Assembly: GCF_900963305.1 (NCBI RefSeq)
Contig: NC_042525.1
Coordinates: 5,543,921-5,607,920, forward strand
From: Echeneis naucrates
Taxonomy: Eukaryota; Chordata; Actinopteri; Carangiformes; Echeneidae
Length of the DNA: 64,000 nt
Reading direction: 5' to 3'
Shown here one piece after another: positions 16,206-28,456 of this stretch; within the stretch, counting starts at the first letter, position 1, and each line of letters begins with the position of its first letter. A model generated the notes under the pieces. That model saw only the letters and a program-made list of their open reading frames with translations, had not been told where the DNA came from and made no database searches. The position numbers were made by a program, and so were the translations under genes.

Positions 16206-18433
16206 CTGGTATGGACATGCTACTTCTCTCTTTTAAAAATTACCTGCCACTACCTGTCCAACCCCACCCAAGAACAGAAATATACCTTAACATTCAGCAG
16301 AAAAACATCTCGTCTTCAGTTATTATTTTGAAGCCATGAATTTGCCTTTCTGATTTATGCTCTGTGTTGGTGTTCAAATGATAATAGCCACACAATCAGC
16401 TACAACCAAGTACGGGATATTTAATATTTTATCAGCAGTGTGTTTTCGAGTCATGCCACTCCACTTGACTCATGGCAGCTTGATGGTGGGGTGGAGGGGT
16501 GTGACACATGGTACGCTGGAATTGGCATTGAAGATAAAAGCTCCTCATGTTACATCTGACAACAAAGCTGGTGTGTAAGATGTTGATTATTTAACAAGGT
16601 TGTATTCTTTATTGCAGCATGTGCGGCGTAATTCGGAAGTATGTATTGACATTATCTTTTAATACTCTCATTAAATTTATCTACATTAGATTGATCATAG
16701 AAGACCGCCATATAAAAACATTTACCACCCAAATCAGCTTCAATCTGCTGCCTACTTCAGTATTTATTGACCAAACAGGATACTGTGTTGTTATTCCCCC
16801 TCAGCTATGACCAGCTGATATAAATTTCTCTGTATGTTTGACTTACACATTCGTGGGGATGTGACATAAAGCAGGAAGGCTCGAACGGTGAATCATTGTT
16901 AGGCCATATTCATATTTCACAATCAGCACTGTCAGTCATTAAATTAAATGGGCAAGACACCAAACTCACATTTTTGTGTGAGCTACTGGGGTTAAATGTG
17001 TCGGGCTGGGCGTCATTCATGGTATGCTTTCTGGCGACTATCTGTAGGCTGAGTGAATGCTCATTTTGATGTTGTTTTTTTTTTTTCCAGCTGCTCCTCT
17101 GTGTGTCTTGGGTGGTGCCTGAAGGGAACAATAAGGGATTGTCTTCAAGTCTTCACTTGAGCAGCAGCATTGCATCACTTCCTTTGCTTTAGCTTCATCA
17201 GATTCCATCCTGACCAGGCTATTTTTGGTCTGACTGTGGAGGAGCCCGTGAAGGTAAAAACACTGAATTAAGCTATGAGGTCTCACATGGCCTTCTTCCA
17301 ACTTCAGAGCAACAGTATGTTTCAGTATTAGCATTCTCAACAAACCGTGTAAAGATACATCAAAGCCTCCATACCATCCCAGTCCAACTGTAAACGGTGC
17401 CAAGAGATTATGCGTGATAAGACACACAGGAATGAATGTTGGCAGCTTTGCAGGTTAATCCACTTCTGTCTCTGTCTTTTGACGTCTTTACAATGGTAGT
17501 AAATTTGATGTTAACATATCACGAACTTTGCTTATTCTTGCCATTCATGCATTTTACCTTAATAGCACACACATTCCTCTCTTTACTCGTGAATAGTTGT
17601 CTGACTGTGCTCCCTTCTTTGGTGCTGTTCTGGCCACTTCTTGACATTTTATTAGTCTTTCAATTCAAAGTATAAATCAAGTCATGTTGTTTTTGTCTGG
17701 CCACAGGCTCATGGGAGGTTAAATTTCCTTGTACAGGAGAGTCTAAGGGGAAATAGTCTCCTTTTACATTCACAAATGAAGTTCCTGTGATAGTTTAGAC
17801 TAGATCATATGTTGCTCATCATCTTGCTCTGAAAGATATATATTATGATCAGGTGTGTCACTTAAGGTAGGTAAGTCACACAAGATACAGAAGGGCTGGA
17901 TTCATGCAAGCAAAAACTTTCCATGGGTCTTTACTGACCACCCAGAGGATTGTGTGTGCAGATTTCTGAAAATGTCCCTTTAAACAGAATATAAACTGGA
18001 ATGTTTTTCCTTTTAGATCCCAACTCAAGACCTAAATATAAATGAATTCATTTACATTCAAGTACAAACTTCATGTGCCATAAAAATGTTCTTTAAATGT
18101 TAAATTGGAGGCTTTGAATGATCAGGGCAATAGACTACCATTGATTTTTAGGTCATTTTGTATTATTTAAAGGTTTTCCCAAACACGTTATCTTAAGAGG
18201 GTGATGGTGGCCAACCACTGATCTAAAATGAGTAACTTATCCATGATCCATTTAAAAAAGGACTAAAGATAAACGTTACAAAACACAGAAAGTGGTGCAG
18301 AAGACAGTTCCTCTATTTTTCTAACTGGAATGGCATGGCACTGATTTCACAATAAAGCTTTGTTATTCTTCACGATGTGGAAAAAAAGTCTGTTAAATAA
18401 AATAATTATAATTTACTAAACCCAATGGATTGA

Positions 18434-18462
18434 TTTTTTTTTTTTTTTTTTTTGGGGGGGGG
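18434..18462 (+). repeat. Poly-T/poly-G junction tract
   Basis: About 20 T followed by 9 G, a low-complexity tract 50-100 bp upstream of a duplicated 53-bp unit. Confidence 0.8.
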
Positions 18463-18491
18463 ATCTCCTGAATATAAATAATATAAATAAC

Positions 18492-18544
18492 ATAAATAAA
18501 GAATACCTGCCAGCCTTGACTTTCCAAATGTGTTGTACATGTAC
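18492..18544 (+). repeat. 53-bp duplicated unit, copy 1
   Basis: Contains ataaataaagaatacctgcc and ends ttgtacatgtac. It is identical to 21298-21350 except for one base (G versus A in the '...aaatgtRttg' part). This copy lies upstream of the FAM83H 5' exon and the other lies in a FAM83H intron. Confidence 0.85.
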
Positions 18545-18636
18545 TTGTACGGTGGAGTTGTTATTTATCATTGGCTGATAAATGTCGTTTCTACAGCTGG
18601 GAAGGTAACACATGTGCAGAGTTCAGCTGCCAAGGG

Positions 18637-18670
18637 ACACACACAGACACACACACACACACACACACAC
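18637..18670 (+). repeat. (CA)n microsatellite
   Basis: About 17 CA dinucleotides with one interruption, just upstream of the FAM83H 5' exon. Confidence 0.9.
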
Positions 18671-18679
18671 AGCACAAGT

Positions 18680-18985
18680 GAACAAACTTGGAGTCGAGGC
18701 GGGGCGAAAGCTGTCGGCTGAACTTCGGCTGTTTTGTGGAGCTCGGTGCGTAAATGCGCCCGGAGTCATGATGCTTCCAGTTTTACAGTAAACTGGTTTA
18801 TCTGGCGAAAGGGTGGGGAGGAGGAGGAGGAGGAGGTGGTGGGGGTACAAAACAATGTAACACAACTGTTTCGACGAGTCCCACCAGGACAGGAGACACG
18901 GCAACAAAAGAGAGAGAAACGCGAAGAGGAAACACACGATGAGTGGCTGAAAAGTTTCACCGACGACAGGCCGGACCTCGGCGGG
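18680..18985 (+). promoter_or_regulatory. FAM83H promoter and 5' non-coding exon
   Basis: A GC- and purine-rich block ends in a strong donor gcggg|gtaagt at 18986. The acceptor cttccag at 20123-20129 leads straight into the coding exon 10 bases before the ATG, so this block is the natural 5' UTR exon. The transcription start is not defined. A C/CT-rich tract (19081-19127) lies just inside the intron. Confidence 0.55.
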
Positions 18986-19080
18986 GTAAGTCCTCCACAC
19001 GGCGGCGGCTCCGGACGAGACACAAGAGGCAGATCTTTATTTTACAGGCCGATCTAACAGGATCATTGAGGATTAAGACA

Positions 19081-19127
19081 CCCCCCCCCCCCTCCTCCTC
19101 CTCCTTCTCCTCCCCCCTCACCCCCCT
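19081..19127 (+). repeat. C-run / (TCC)n polypyrimidine tract
   Basis: Twelve C followed by TCC repeats and further C runs: 47 bp of nearly pure pyrimidine about 95 bp downstream of the FAM83H first-exon donor. Such tracts can form triplex or, on the G strand, quadruplex structures. Confidence 0.85.
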
Positions 19128-20139
19128 ATGATTTAAATGCACAGTGTCGAATCGATGATTTGTTGTTATTTTTAGTTTTTTAGTTTAGGTGTTCATTTTG
19201 TGGACCGAGTTCATTTTTTCAGCTCTTCTCGTTTTTGTTGCTTTTACTTGAACTGGCCTGTAGAGACTTTTTTTTTTTTTTTTTTTTTTTGGGTCAGAAG
19301 GAAGAACCACACCCAGAATCATCTATTCTGTGGTCAGATTCCATCTTCCCTCCTTCACTGTGTGATTTTCTTCCATTATAGTTCTGTAATTCACTCACAT
19401 CATGGCTTCATCTCCTCTGTCCGGTCTGCAGATCTGAGCAGGATGGCTGAAACAAACTGGACCTGTCAAATAGTTTGGACACGCTTTATTCATTTGAAGG
19501 AAGGTCATCAATCACCCAAACGTCTGACTGGAACTGTATATAAAGCTTCCATTGTGCTTGTTGTTGGGATGTGATGTGATGCAATCGTATCTCTGATATT
19601 GTAAGAACTCGGTTTTGAAAAAAACATTTGAGCCCACTTGAACCCGCGCTGGTTTTCGAAGCTGTCAGCCTTGTTTCACTATCATAGATCACACCTGAAA
19701 ACAGGCACGCATCAAATCAACGCTGCAGTCTTGGATTTCATTGCTTTAGTTGAGTTATTCACTTTTGAGCTTTAGTTGAGTAATATTACTGTGTTAGCAT
19801 GCCACAATATAATTGTTGTTGAAGGTAATGAATGTTGGTATGACATTGTTGGAATAATTGTCATGTACATCTCCAGAGTTCAGGGTAAAGTCTCTAAATG
19901 TGTATTGTTTTTTTTTTTAGACAAGCTGTCCAAAACCTAAAAGCCAAACTGGAAAGTGGAACTGAAATTAACAACATTATGGCCTTTGTTGATTAGCAAA
20001 CATATCACAGCTGTTGGAAAGTATTTCCACTAACACCGTAGTTCAGGATTGTTCGGTTGAATCTTCACCCTGAAAATCAGCCCTGTACACGACATGAACC
20101 ACGTCTCCTGTTTTGCCCTCGCCTTCCAGAGACAGCAGT

Positions 20140-23100
20140 ATGGCGCGTCGATCTCAGTGTTCCTCTGCTGGAGATAACCCCCTGGACCCCAACTACCTGC
20201 CTCCTCATTACCGGGAAGAGTATCGCATAGCTGTCGACGCACTGGTCGAGGAGGATTTGGAAGGATACTACAAGTTCCTCTACAACGCTAATGTGGTGGA
20301 CTTCCTGTCCACTCCTGAGATCCAGTACATCCAGAACTCTGTTCAGGCCCCTCAGCTGAGCCAACACCCCGAACAGCATTTTTTGGAGCCCGCTGGAGAT
20401 GGCTCCTCAGACACTTACTGGCCCATTCACTCTGACTTGGAGGTCCCAGGCCTGGACCTTGGCTGGCCCCAGGTGCATCACTTCATTGAGCCCACAGAAG
20501 TTACCACTCTGGTCAACCCCCCGGAGCCTGACATGCCCAGCATCAAGGAGCAGGCACGGAGACTCATCAAGAACGCCCAGCAGGTCAGCTTTCTTTACAA
20601 AGGGAAACTTGATGTCCAACTTTGAACTATGACATTCAAACTCTTCACACGGTGTTGTCTTGACGCTGGTTCTCTCTTTGGCTTTTGTCCTCTTAGGTCA
20701 TTGCTGTAGTGATGGACATGTTTACTGATATTGACATGTTTGCGGATATCCTCAACGCTGCCATGAGGAACGTCGCTGTCTATATTCTTTTGGATGAGGA
20801 GAATGCGCATCACTTCATCAACATGGTGTCCAACTACAGGGTCAATCTGCAGAGCATTCAAGTGAGTAAATGTTCCTTCAGGACAACGTTACATTTTGGT
20901 ACAGGCTTTGAGTTTCAGTTCAATAAATAAAAAAATGTAAATGAATGCAGTACTCTTCTATACACTCCTCCACTGGTTGACATGTTCCTTTATCAAAATG
21001 AACATGAACATTGTCGTTTATTTTTACACAGCGAATATGTCGACCTATATTTCCAGCCTGACTTTTAAAGTTTGACATCTTTGGCAGCAATGCATGTGCT
21101 CGGAGCCTGGGGACACATCGAGAAAAGGGGAAGTTGGAAAACACAGAGAGCTATGGTTTCTAAGGATATGTCAACAGCGACATTAATACAGAATCACACT
21201 CCTCGTATTGTTTGTGTGTCCTCTGTCTCACGTTAAGCGAACACATGAAGTTATCAGCAGTGTGCAGCACAGCCGTTCATAGAGGTGACTCCATAATATA
21301 AATAAAGAATACCTGCCAGCCTTGACTTTCCAAATGTATTGTACATGTACATGTATTAGATATCTGAGATCGTTGCTGACCAAACAGCAGTGAGAAAGAT
21401 ATTAAATAGCACCTTGTTTTTTTTTTGTGTTTCATAATCTTGTTTGTCTTTCTCTCCTTTTAAATGATCTGTTATTAGTTTTTGCTTTGTTTTGCCGTCA
21501 CTCTCCTACATTGTGTGTGTTTTCTACTTCTCGTGCAGCCCCGTCACACTAAACTATGCTGTCTTTTGTGATGTTGACTGTTCTTCTATGAGACTTGTTT
21601 TTTGTGTACATGCTCAGGTGCAGACAAGGCGTTTAGGAAGGGCGGTCACATTATTTTTTTCATGTTGTCTAATATTTGTTGTCCTTGCTAAAATATGGTA
21701 GTTGTAGCTGTAAAGTATTTCTGCCATCGGAAGAAATCACAGTAACCATATTTTCCTGTAAAAGGGAACTTGATATTCAGCCATTTTCTTCTGCTTTCAA
21801 GGGTGGCAGTGTGCATGCAATGCTGCCACCTACCTTAGACTGAGATTAACATCACTGTCATCTGATCGCCTGAGCTCAACTTTTCTCATAATTAGTGGAT
21901 TTGATGTCTGTCTTGCAGTTTTTACGAGTGAGAACAGTGTCTGGCATCACGTATCACTGCCGCTCAGGGAAGTCTTTTAAAGGCCAGATGATGGATCGCT
22001 TCTTGTTGACAGACTGCAGGGCTGTGTTGAGTGGAAACTACAGGTGAGGAAATGTAAAGTTATCACAGAGAGCTTTGTCCTGTACACAAGGCAGCCGTTC
22101 ATACTGAGATTTTTTTTTTAATGACTGCTTTTATTTTGCATCTGCTGATATTGAAAACCAGACATGAATATCCAACGGCCTGATTCTACTAAGTCTCATT
22201 TTTGTCATGTTTTTGTCCAGCTTCATGTGGTCTTTTGAGAAGCTACACCGCTGCATGGCACACCTCTTCCTCGGGCAACTCGTCACAACCTTTGATGAGG
22301 AGTTTCGGATTCTGTTCGCTCAGTCCCAGCCACTTATCACTGAAAATGTGATTGCTCCAGTAGAAGATTTTAGCCGCTTGCAAAAGAGGCAGTACACAAG
22401 CGAAAGAACTCCTTTATTCAGGGATTCCCGGAAATTCCTTTCTTTGGAAAACGTTCATCCAGATGACCGGTTCAGACACTATGATGAACGTATGGATCCG
22501 GATTGGAGAATGGTGGCTCTGGAAAGGCAGGGATCCCTGCATGGCCCGTCAGATATGCACAGGAGGTTTCCCCCCCAGCATTCTCGCATGGATCCACCTT
22601 TTGATCAGGGCTACGCTAGGATGCCAATGATGGAAAATGCTGCCTTCAAACGTCACAGTTACGCTGAGGGTGTTCATGGTCGATTCTCTCACCCATTCCT
22701 GCAGCACCCGGGAACGACAGAGCCTGAGAACCAGGGAAGGCAGTTTCACAGGGGGCACCAGCCCTATCCAGGGCCCGGACCGGAAGCCGATTCCAGTGGC
22801 TATGACAAGCCCTGGGGTCAAGACTATCATTCAGCAGATCAATGCTATGAACCTGGTTTACCACAAGAGATGCAACCGCCTGACAACTTTGACCCAGTGC
22901 TTAGATATTTATCTTCTACCAGAAATGTGGACTTTGACCAGGACTCAGAGAAATTACTGCCGAATGCAGATTTACCGTTCAGTTCAACAGCTCATCCAAG
23001 AAGACTGAGTTTGGGCCATCCGTATGCCTGTCAGACCTCCCCCAGCCCTTCAAATCCATCTGATCAGAAGCAATGTTTCAAGGAACCTAACACTCTCCGC

Positions 23101-26100
23101 AAAGATCCTTCAGTAAAACAGGGGCTAAGAAACTGGAGGATTAGCTCATACCTCAGTGCATGTGATAATCCAGGAGACGAAGACCTGCCAGTGGTGCCAC
23201 CTCAAGGACCAGACCCTTTTGAAGAGCCTTCTAACCTTGTCGAACAGACGGGACCAGGCATGGATTTACCAACTTCTAAAATACCAAATGTCAGAGAGTT
23301 TAAGATTCCCGCAATACCTCGGGCAAGTCAGATGCCGAATTATATCAAAACCACTGTACGAGAGCAGCCAAAGAAATCCCCCGATGAACCTACAAATAAA
23401 ACAACACCTACCCCCTCAGAATCATCATCTACGGCTGAAGGGGAAAAGGCCGAGGAGGCAGAACAAAAAGAACCAAAAACCGTCGGTCTCCGAAGGGAGG
23501 AGTCATTCCGTAGGAACTACAATGCCGCAATGCCAAGGAGCTCCAGGTTAAGATCCTCTTTGATATTCAGCTCTCTTGAGCAGCAGCACACTTCTCAAGA
23601 TACCAAAAGTGCGGCAGGCCAACCAGATGAGGGAAGTGAGGTGAACGAGGCAGAGCAGACCTCGCTACCTTTTCTTTCACAGGTTTTAGGAAAAAGGCGA
23701 CCTGCAAGAGAGCCTTTTGAGTGGAGCCGCTACATAAAGCCCAAAACAGACGATGGAGCCAATAAGGCAGATGATCAGTATGCATCAAAAGAAGAACGTT
23801 CAACAGATCTGGTGGAAAACAGCAAGGCACAGGAGACACCAAAACTACCAGATTCAGAGAAAATAGAATCTTCACCATCAATGCCCAGATCCAAGGCTTC
23901 TGAAGCTGCGCTGCCTAAAACTGATCAGCCAGTACAACCACCCAAATCTCTGCTCACCACTCCACTGACTGTAGATATGAGTAATCCTGATGACAGGCTC
24001 TTGTTTTTTAGGGAGATGGCAGCAAAACGCAAAGCAGCCAAGGCTGCAGAAGCTGAAAAGAGCAAAGACAAAGGCCCGATGAAACCCCCAACAGATCTAA
24101 CAACCACCGCTGTTAAAACGGAGAAACCTGAAGCAAACCAAGTCTCAGAAAAGGTGGTTCATACTTCACAATCTGCAGATTTATCACCAAAAAATGTTTC
24201 CACAGATGAAGGAAATAAAACAATACCTGCAGAAGAATCTAGGTCAGTCAGTCTGTCTTTAGATGCCAACGATAAAACTAAAAAGCATGACAGTCAAGTC
24301 GAAAATGATTGCAGTATCTCTCAAAGCTCTAAAGATGAAGAAACCACGATTTCAACTGATGCGGAGAACTCAGAGCTAAAAGACAGCCAACTAGCAACAT
24401 CGCTGCCTGTTTCTGCAGAGACAGAATCTTGTCTGAGCAACCAAAACCCAAAACCTGTAAAAGAGAGTAGCCCACTTCATCCACCTACACAAATAACCGC
24501 TACTCCCCTTCCTCTTATGGAAGATATGCATGAAAGTGAAAGCCCAAACTTTAATTCTACTTCAAAGGAGTCAATTTTGTTCACTCCCATTTCATTGTCT
24601 TCTGCATCTGCTGGATTGAACATCCAAAACCCTGAATCGGTCCAGTTAGAAACCAGTATCTCCTCCCTCTCACAGCTTCCCGAGCAAGAAACAGGATCTG
24701 AGCTGAGCTCTTCTAAACCACCAGTAGAAAGCTCTTTCTCGAATCAAGATCCGACAGATTTTGGTTCCCAGACTGGTTCAGCTCTCCCCTTTGCTCCTTT
24801 TTCCATTCCTGAAGAGACTTTATCTTCAAATCTCTCTGACTCAACCACATCCTCCAGCATTTTGTCTCCAAAATTGGACAAAACAGAAGTGCAAGAATCT
24901 GTCAGCACCTCGTCATGTGACTCCTCACAAACAGCCGACAACACTCCTGCAGTATCTGAGTCCACCCTGGCTCATCTGGATCCCGATTCCCAAATGATGT
25001 CACTTGAGACCCTTTCAACAGTCTCTGCACACAAGGAGTCTGATGTTTCTACTGACACACATGCTGTTAACAAAGAACAAAACAAATCCTTAAACTCCAC
25101 CACACAGACAGATCCCAAAGAATCGTGTGCTCCTACACCTTCAGAAAAGTCTGTACCTGATTCAGAAAATGACCCTCAGATACCTGAGGTTATTTCATCA
25201 AAAGATGTTAAAGCTGATATTTCACCTCCTTGTCTTAGCCCTTCATCACCTAAGTCAGATGTAGCTAATGTTTCTGACCTCGAGAGTTTGGCCTTCAGAT
25301 CTGATCAAGCTGAGAGGATTAGTTCACTCCCACTTTCTAAATATACCCTCTCAGAAGCATGCCCTTCTGTTGATCCAGACATTAATTCGAAGGATTCCCA
25401 AGCCACAACAAATGCATCTCCACAAGATGCACAAACAGAAGAAGCCCCTCCCTCTGAAGTCAACCTGACGGGATCTGTCATTCCAGCTCCTGTTGAAACA
25501 TTATGTTCTTCTGCTCTAACTGACTCAGCTGGATCTGTTACGTCCCCCGAGGCTGAAAAAGCAGAAACCAACACGTCCACATTGTGCCCCTCAGGTGCAC
25601 CCACTGTTGCCAAGCAGGTTACAACAGACTCAAACAAAACTCCTGTGCTCCCATCAACAGAAACTTCTCACCAAACTGAGCCTACCTCAAAACTCCCAAC
25701 AGAGCCAACACCAACACTTGAGGGCCCACCTTTAGAGTCACCTGTGCCTGCTGAGAATAACAAACTTGACCAACAGAGCGAAGAAAGCAAAGTAAATGAA
25801 TTGCCCAACAAAAAGCCTGAGGACACCGAGGTCACAAATAAGGTCAATAAAAGCCCAACGCAGGAATCGATCAAAAGTGATCTAGTAAACCAAAATAGCT
25901 GCTCCGAGTCAACAGAGATCACACCAGAAGAAGTTCCTGTATCGCCACAGTCCAAGCAGCCAAAATCAACCCTGTCTCGCTACCACTCATCAACAGCCAA
26001 CGTGCTCTCAAGCAGCAACCTCAGAGACGATACAAAGCTGCTTCTGGAGCAGATTTCTGCCAACAGCCAGAGCAGGAACGAGGCGACCAAAGAGTCTCCT

Positions 26101-26277
26101 GTCACCGATGACGAGAAAGAAGATGAAGCGGACAAAAATGCCAAAAGGGAGAAAGAAAGAGGGCTCAGGACACTTAACAGAGGGCAGCCTAAGTCATCGC
26201 AGGAAAAGGACAAGCTGCTGGAAAGAATCCAGAGCATGAGGAAGGAGAGGAAAGTTTACAGTCGATTTGAGGTATGA
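20140..26277 (+). CDS. fam83h: FAM83H, CK1-binding keratin-associated protein
   Basis: Scaffold of the FAM83 family that recruits casein kinase 1 to keratin filaments; human mutations cause amelogenesis imperfecta. Coding exons: 20140-20583, 20697-20861, 21919-22043, 22221-26277, totalling 1596 residues (human 1179). The start MARRSQ...GDNPL..YLPPHY is diagnostic of FAM83H. The N-terminal DUF1669 fold includes VVMDMFTDIDMF and SFMWSFEKLHR. The CK1-docking FxxxF motif is F269-DEE-F273 in FDEEFRILFAQS. Further conserved blocks in the giant last exon are FKRHSYA, SSRLRSSLIFS, STANVLSSSNLRDDTK and SMRKERKVYSRFEV. The middle 700 residues are Ser/Thr/Glu-rich and look disordered. The protein stops at SRFEV, lacking the ~40-residue tail of mammalian FAM83H. 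A donor-like gtatga overlaps the last codons (26272), so a further exon is possible but I found none. Confidence 0.95.
21298..21350 (+). repeat. 53-bp duplicated unit, copy 2 (FAM83H intron)
   Basis: 52 of 53 bases match 18492-18544. It lies in the intron between the second and third FAM83H coding exons. The near identity suggests a recent copying event or a young dispersed element. Confidence 0.85.
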
Positions 26278-26664
26278 ATACAGATAGCACTGTTGCTGCA
26301 ATTCCCCGTTTGAACGACCCCATTACTTTCACAGATGGCACCCTAACTGGTATCGAAAGAAAAATAAGAATAGAAGAGGATAAATTGTACAGTAAGTGTA
26401 GAAAGAAGACGTGAAGTGATGCAGATGTTCAACAAGGACTTATTGTGTGTGTTTTGCCAAGTTGTTATGAATGAAAACTTAATGAACTGAAAAGATGAGT
26501 GGGGTTGAATATAGTTTTACAGACTGCATGGGTCAAGTGCAATTTGTGCAACAGATTTTTCTATAAATATGGCCGTCCTCATCTTTTATGAGAGAACTGT
26601 TATTCTCATGTAAATAACTAGCTTTAATTCTTTGAAATCTACTTTGAATTTTAAAACAATTTTA

Positions 26665-26670
26665 AATAAA
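26665..26670 (+). terminator. Poly(A) signal of FAM83H
   Basis: AATAAA about 390 bp after the stop. A second AATAAA near 27121 could serve a longer 3' UTR. Confidence 0.5.
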
Positions 26671-28456
26671 CCTGAGACTGAAACAGGATAGCATCTCTAA
26701 AATGACACACAATATCAGTGTGAATTACTGCGCACCTCACAATATGTGAGGTTTCGTTTAGTTTTTCTATTGAACAGTATTTAATAGGACAAATTCGGGT
26801 TTCATGTTAGTTTTACAAGATGAGCTGGCTGACTTAAGGGGTTGTTTCACCCAAATCACCCAATTTATTTACTATTTGAGTTGTTAAACACTCTAAGGCA
26901 TTTAAAGATGCAATATAAAATACGCAAAGTACAAATATATGTGGAGTTTTACATTTGCTTGAACAAACCCTTTAATTGTCTCTGTACATTTGTTTTAGTT
27001 CCTTTTGCATGAAAACCTGCCATGCATGTACATTGGAACTACAGATTCCCAAACAAAGAATATCAATAACTATGTAGAGTTGTGGCTCTCACAGTGGATT
27101 CAGCAACATGTATATTTGTGAATAAAATGTCTTTTGAAATGTGTTTCCTCAGCTCTTGTCTGTCTGATGTTGCAGAATTGCATCAATCAGAAGTTATCTT
27201 GTCCTGTTAATGAAATTTAGAATGAAAATATTTTGCATGCATAAATCATAACAGCAAAGTCACTGATAACATTAGCAATGGCTATTTGAACCACCACGAC
27301 AGAGTGGCATCATCATTGACACCCATGCTCTGATATTAAAACATATGAAAAATCAAAATGTACTTTCTAAATGAACCCAAACTTTCTGCAATATATATAT
27401 ATATACATATATAAAATGAATAATTAGTTCTGTATAACGCTGTAAAATATCACACTAATTGTATTTCACAGAATTTAAACTTAGCTTTTAAAGTATTTTA
27501 ACATTTCCTTTTCTCCTTAATGAGATCATTTGTGGAGTTGGAAATGTGACCTGCCTGTATATAATATACTGTGTAATTGTGGTTTGTACCCACATAAATC
27601 TTTGATCTTGACATCCTCATCATAGCATTGTGCTTCACTTAACTGTTGATTCCCAACATTACACAACCAATTATCACCATCTCATGAGAATCACATCTCG
27701 TCAACAGAGATCACATCAGAACAAGTTCCTCTGTCACCACCCGCAGGCCAAAATTAGAGCTACTGTTACACAAAACCATCAGAGGAATGCTCACCAGGGA
27801 TTACCAGGCATTTTAGACCCCATGAAGAGATTTCGCACTGTGCCCCATTACCACAGGCCCAACCCTGGAAACGGAACAATATGCAGACCTGCATTCGGTG
27901 AAAATCACTATTTGACTAATACCCTTGTCAGAAATGTACCGAAGGTTGTTTGCATGTGCTGTGTACTATTTCTACAAGTTTCAACAGCCATGTGATTTAA
28001 AGCTTTTGCTTTAACTTTGGTTAGCCTGATTCTGATTCTGTTCAAACACACCTCAGCATCCTCAGGACAATTCTCTCAAATGATGCCAGCGTGCCTTCTA
28101 TCGACTCGCTCTCCTCTGTCATAATCAGCTCTTGTCGTCTTTATGAAATGGTCCAGATTTATTTGTGTGATTTACTTTGTGGGGCTTGTCTTGCAAAACA
28201 CTGAAACAAATTAAAACCGATTAAGCTCTGGCTGTGACTGTAACTGCCTGCAGTCACATGCCGCAGTGTGCTGGTTATGAAAGGAGTGGTTTGCCTCAGA
28301 AACAGTGGGGTCTTGGAAATGTCTTGATAAGGTCGAACTGAACTACACTAATCTTTAAAGGACCCTCGCTGCCTTGAGTGTCTCAAGTCTAAAGGGAAAG
28401 TGCACACTTGATTTAGTTTCGTTGTTTATAGAGGGTCAGTTTAATATTAGGCCAGA
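26671..28456. other. FAM83H-ADTRP intergenic tract
   Basis: AT-rich sequence with a short (TA)n run near 27393-27415 and the FAM83H exon fragment described separately. No intact gene is visible. A CA-free stretch at 28.0-28.45 kb precedes the ADTRP start and presumably holds its promoter, but I see no clear motif. Confidence 0.5.
27700..27757 (+). pseudogene. Diverged fragment of the FAM83H last exon
   Basis: The stretch gtcaacagagatcacatcag and the ~40 bases after it align with 25909-25966 of FAM83H. In the first 41 bases I count 36 matches, and the reading frame is kept (TEITSEQVPLSPP against TEITPEEVPVSPQ). After that, small gaps accumulate and similarity fades by about 27850. The copy is in the same orientation 1.8 kb downstream, consistent with an old partial tandem duplication whose remainder has decayed. 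Confidence 0.6.

Larger units (their letters stand above)
12434..18430. other. Gene-poor tract between MLH1 and FAM83H
   Basis: About 6 kb without a gene I can name. It contains the interspersed elements at about 15.8-16.2 kb and a set of minus-strand exon-like open stretches at 13.3-15.7 kb, both listed separately. From 16.2 to 18.4 kb I see only AT-rich unique-looking sequence. One 129-codon minus-strand ORF (17038-17427) has no recognisable motif. Confidence 0.6.

Noticed and set aside
17038-17427. 129-codon minus-strand ORF
   Set aside because: No recognisable motif, no splice-supported extension, and it runs into a poly-T/A tract; kept only as an unsupported ORF.
22549-26237. Several antisense and shifted ORFs inside FAM83H
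   Set aside because: They lie wholly within the conserved 1356-codon sense frame and show no independent features.
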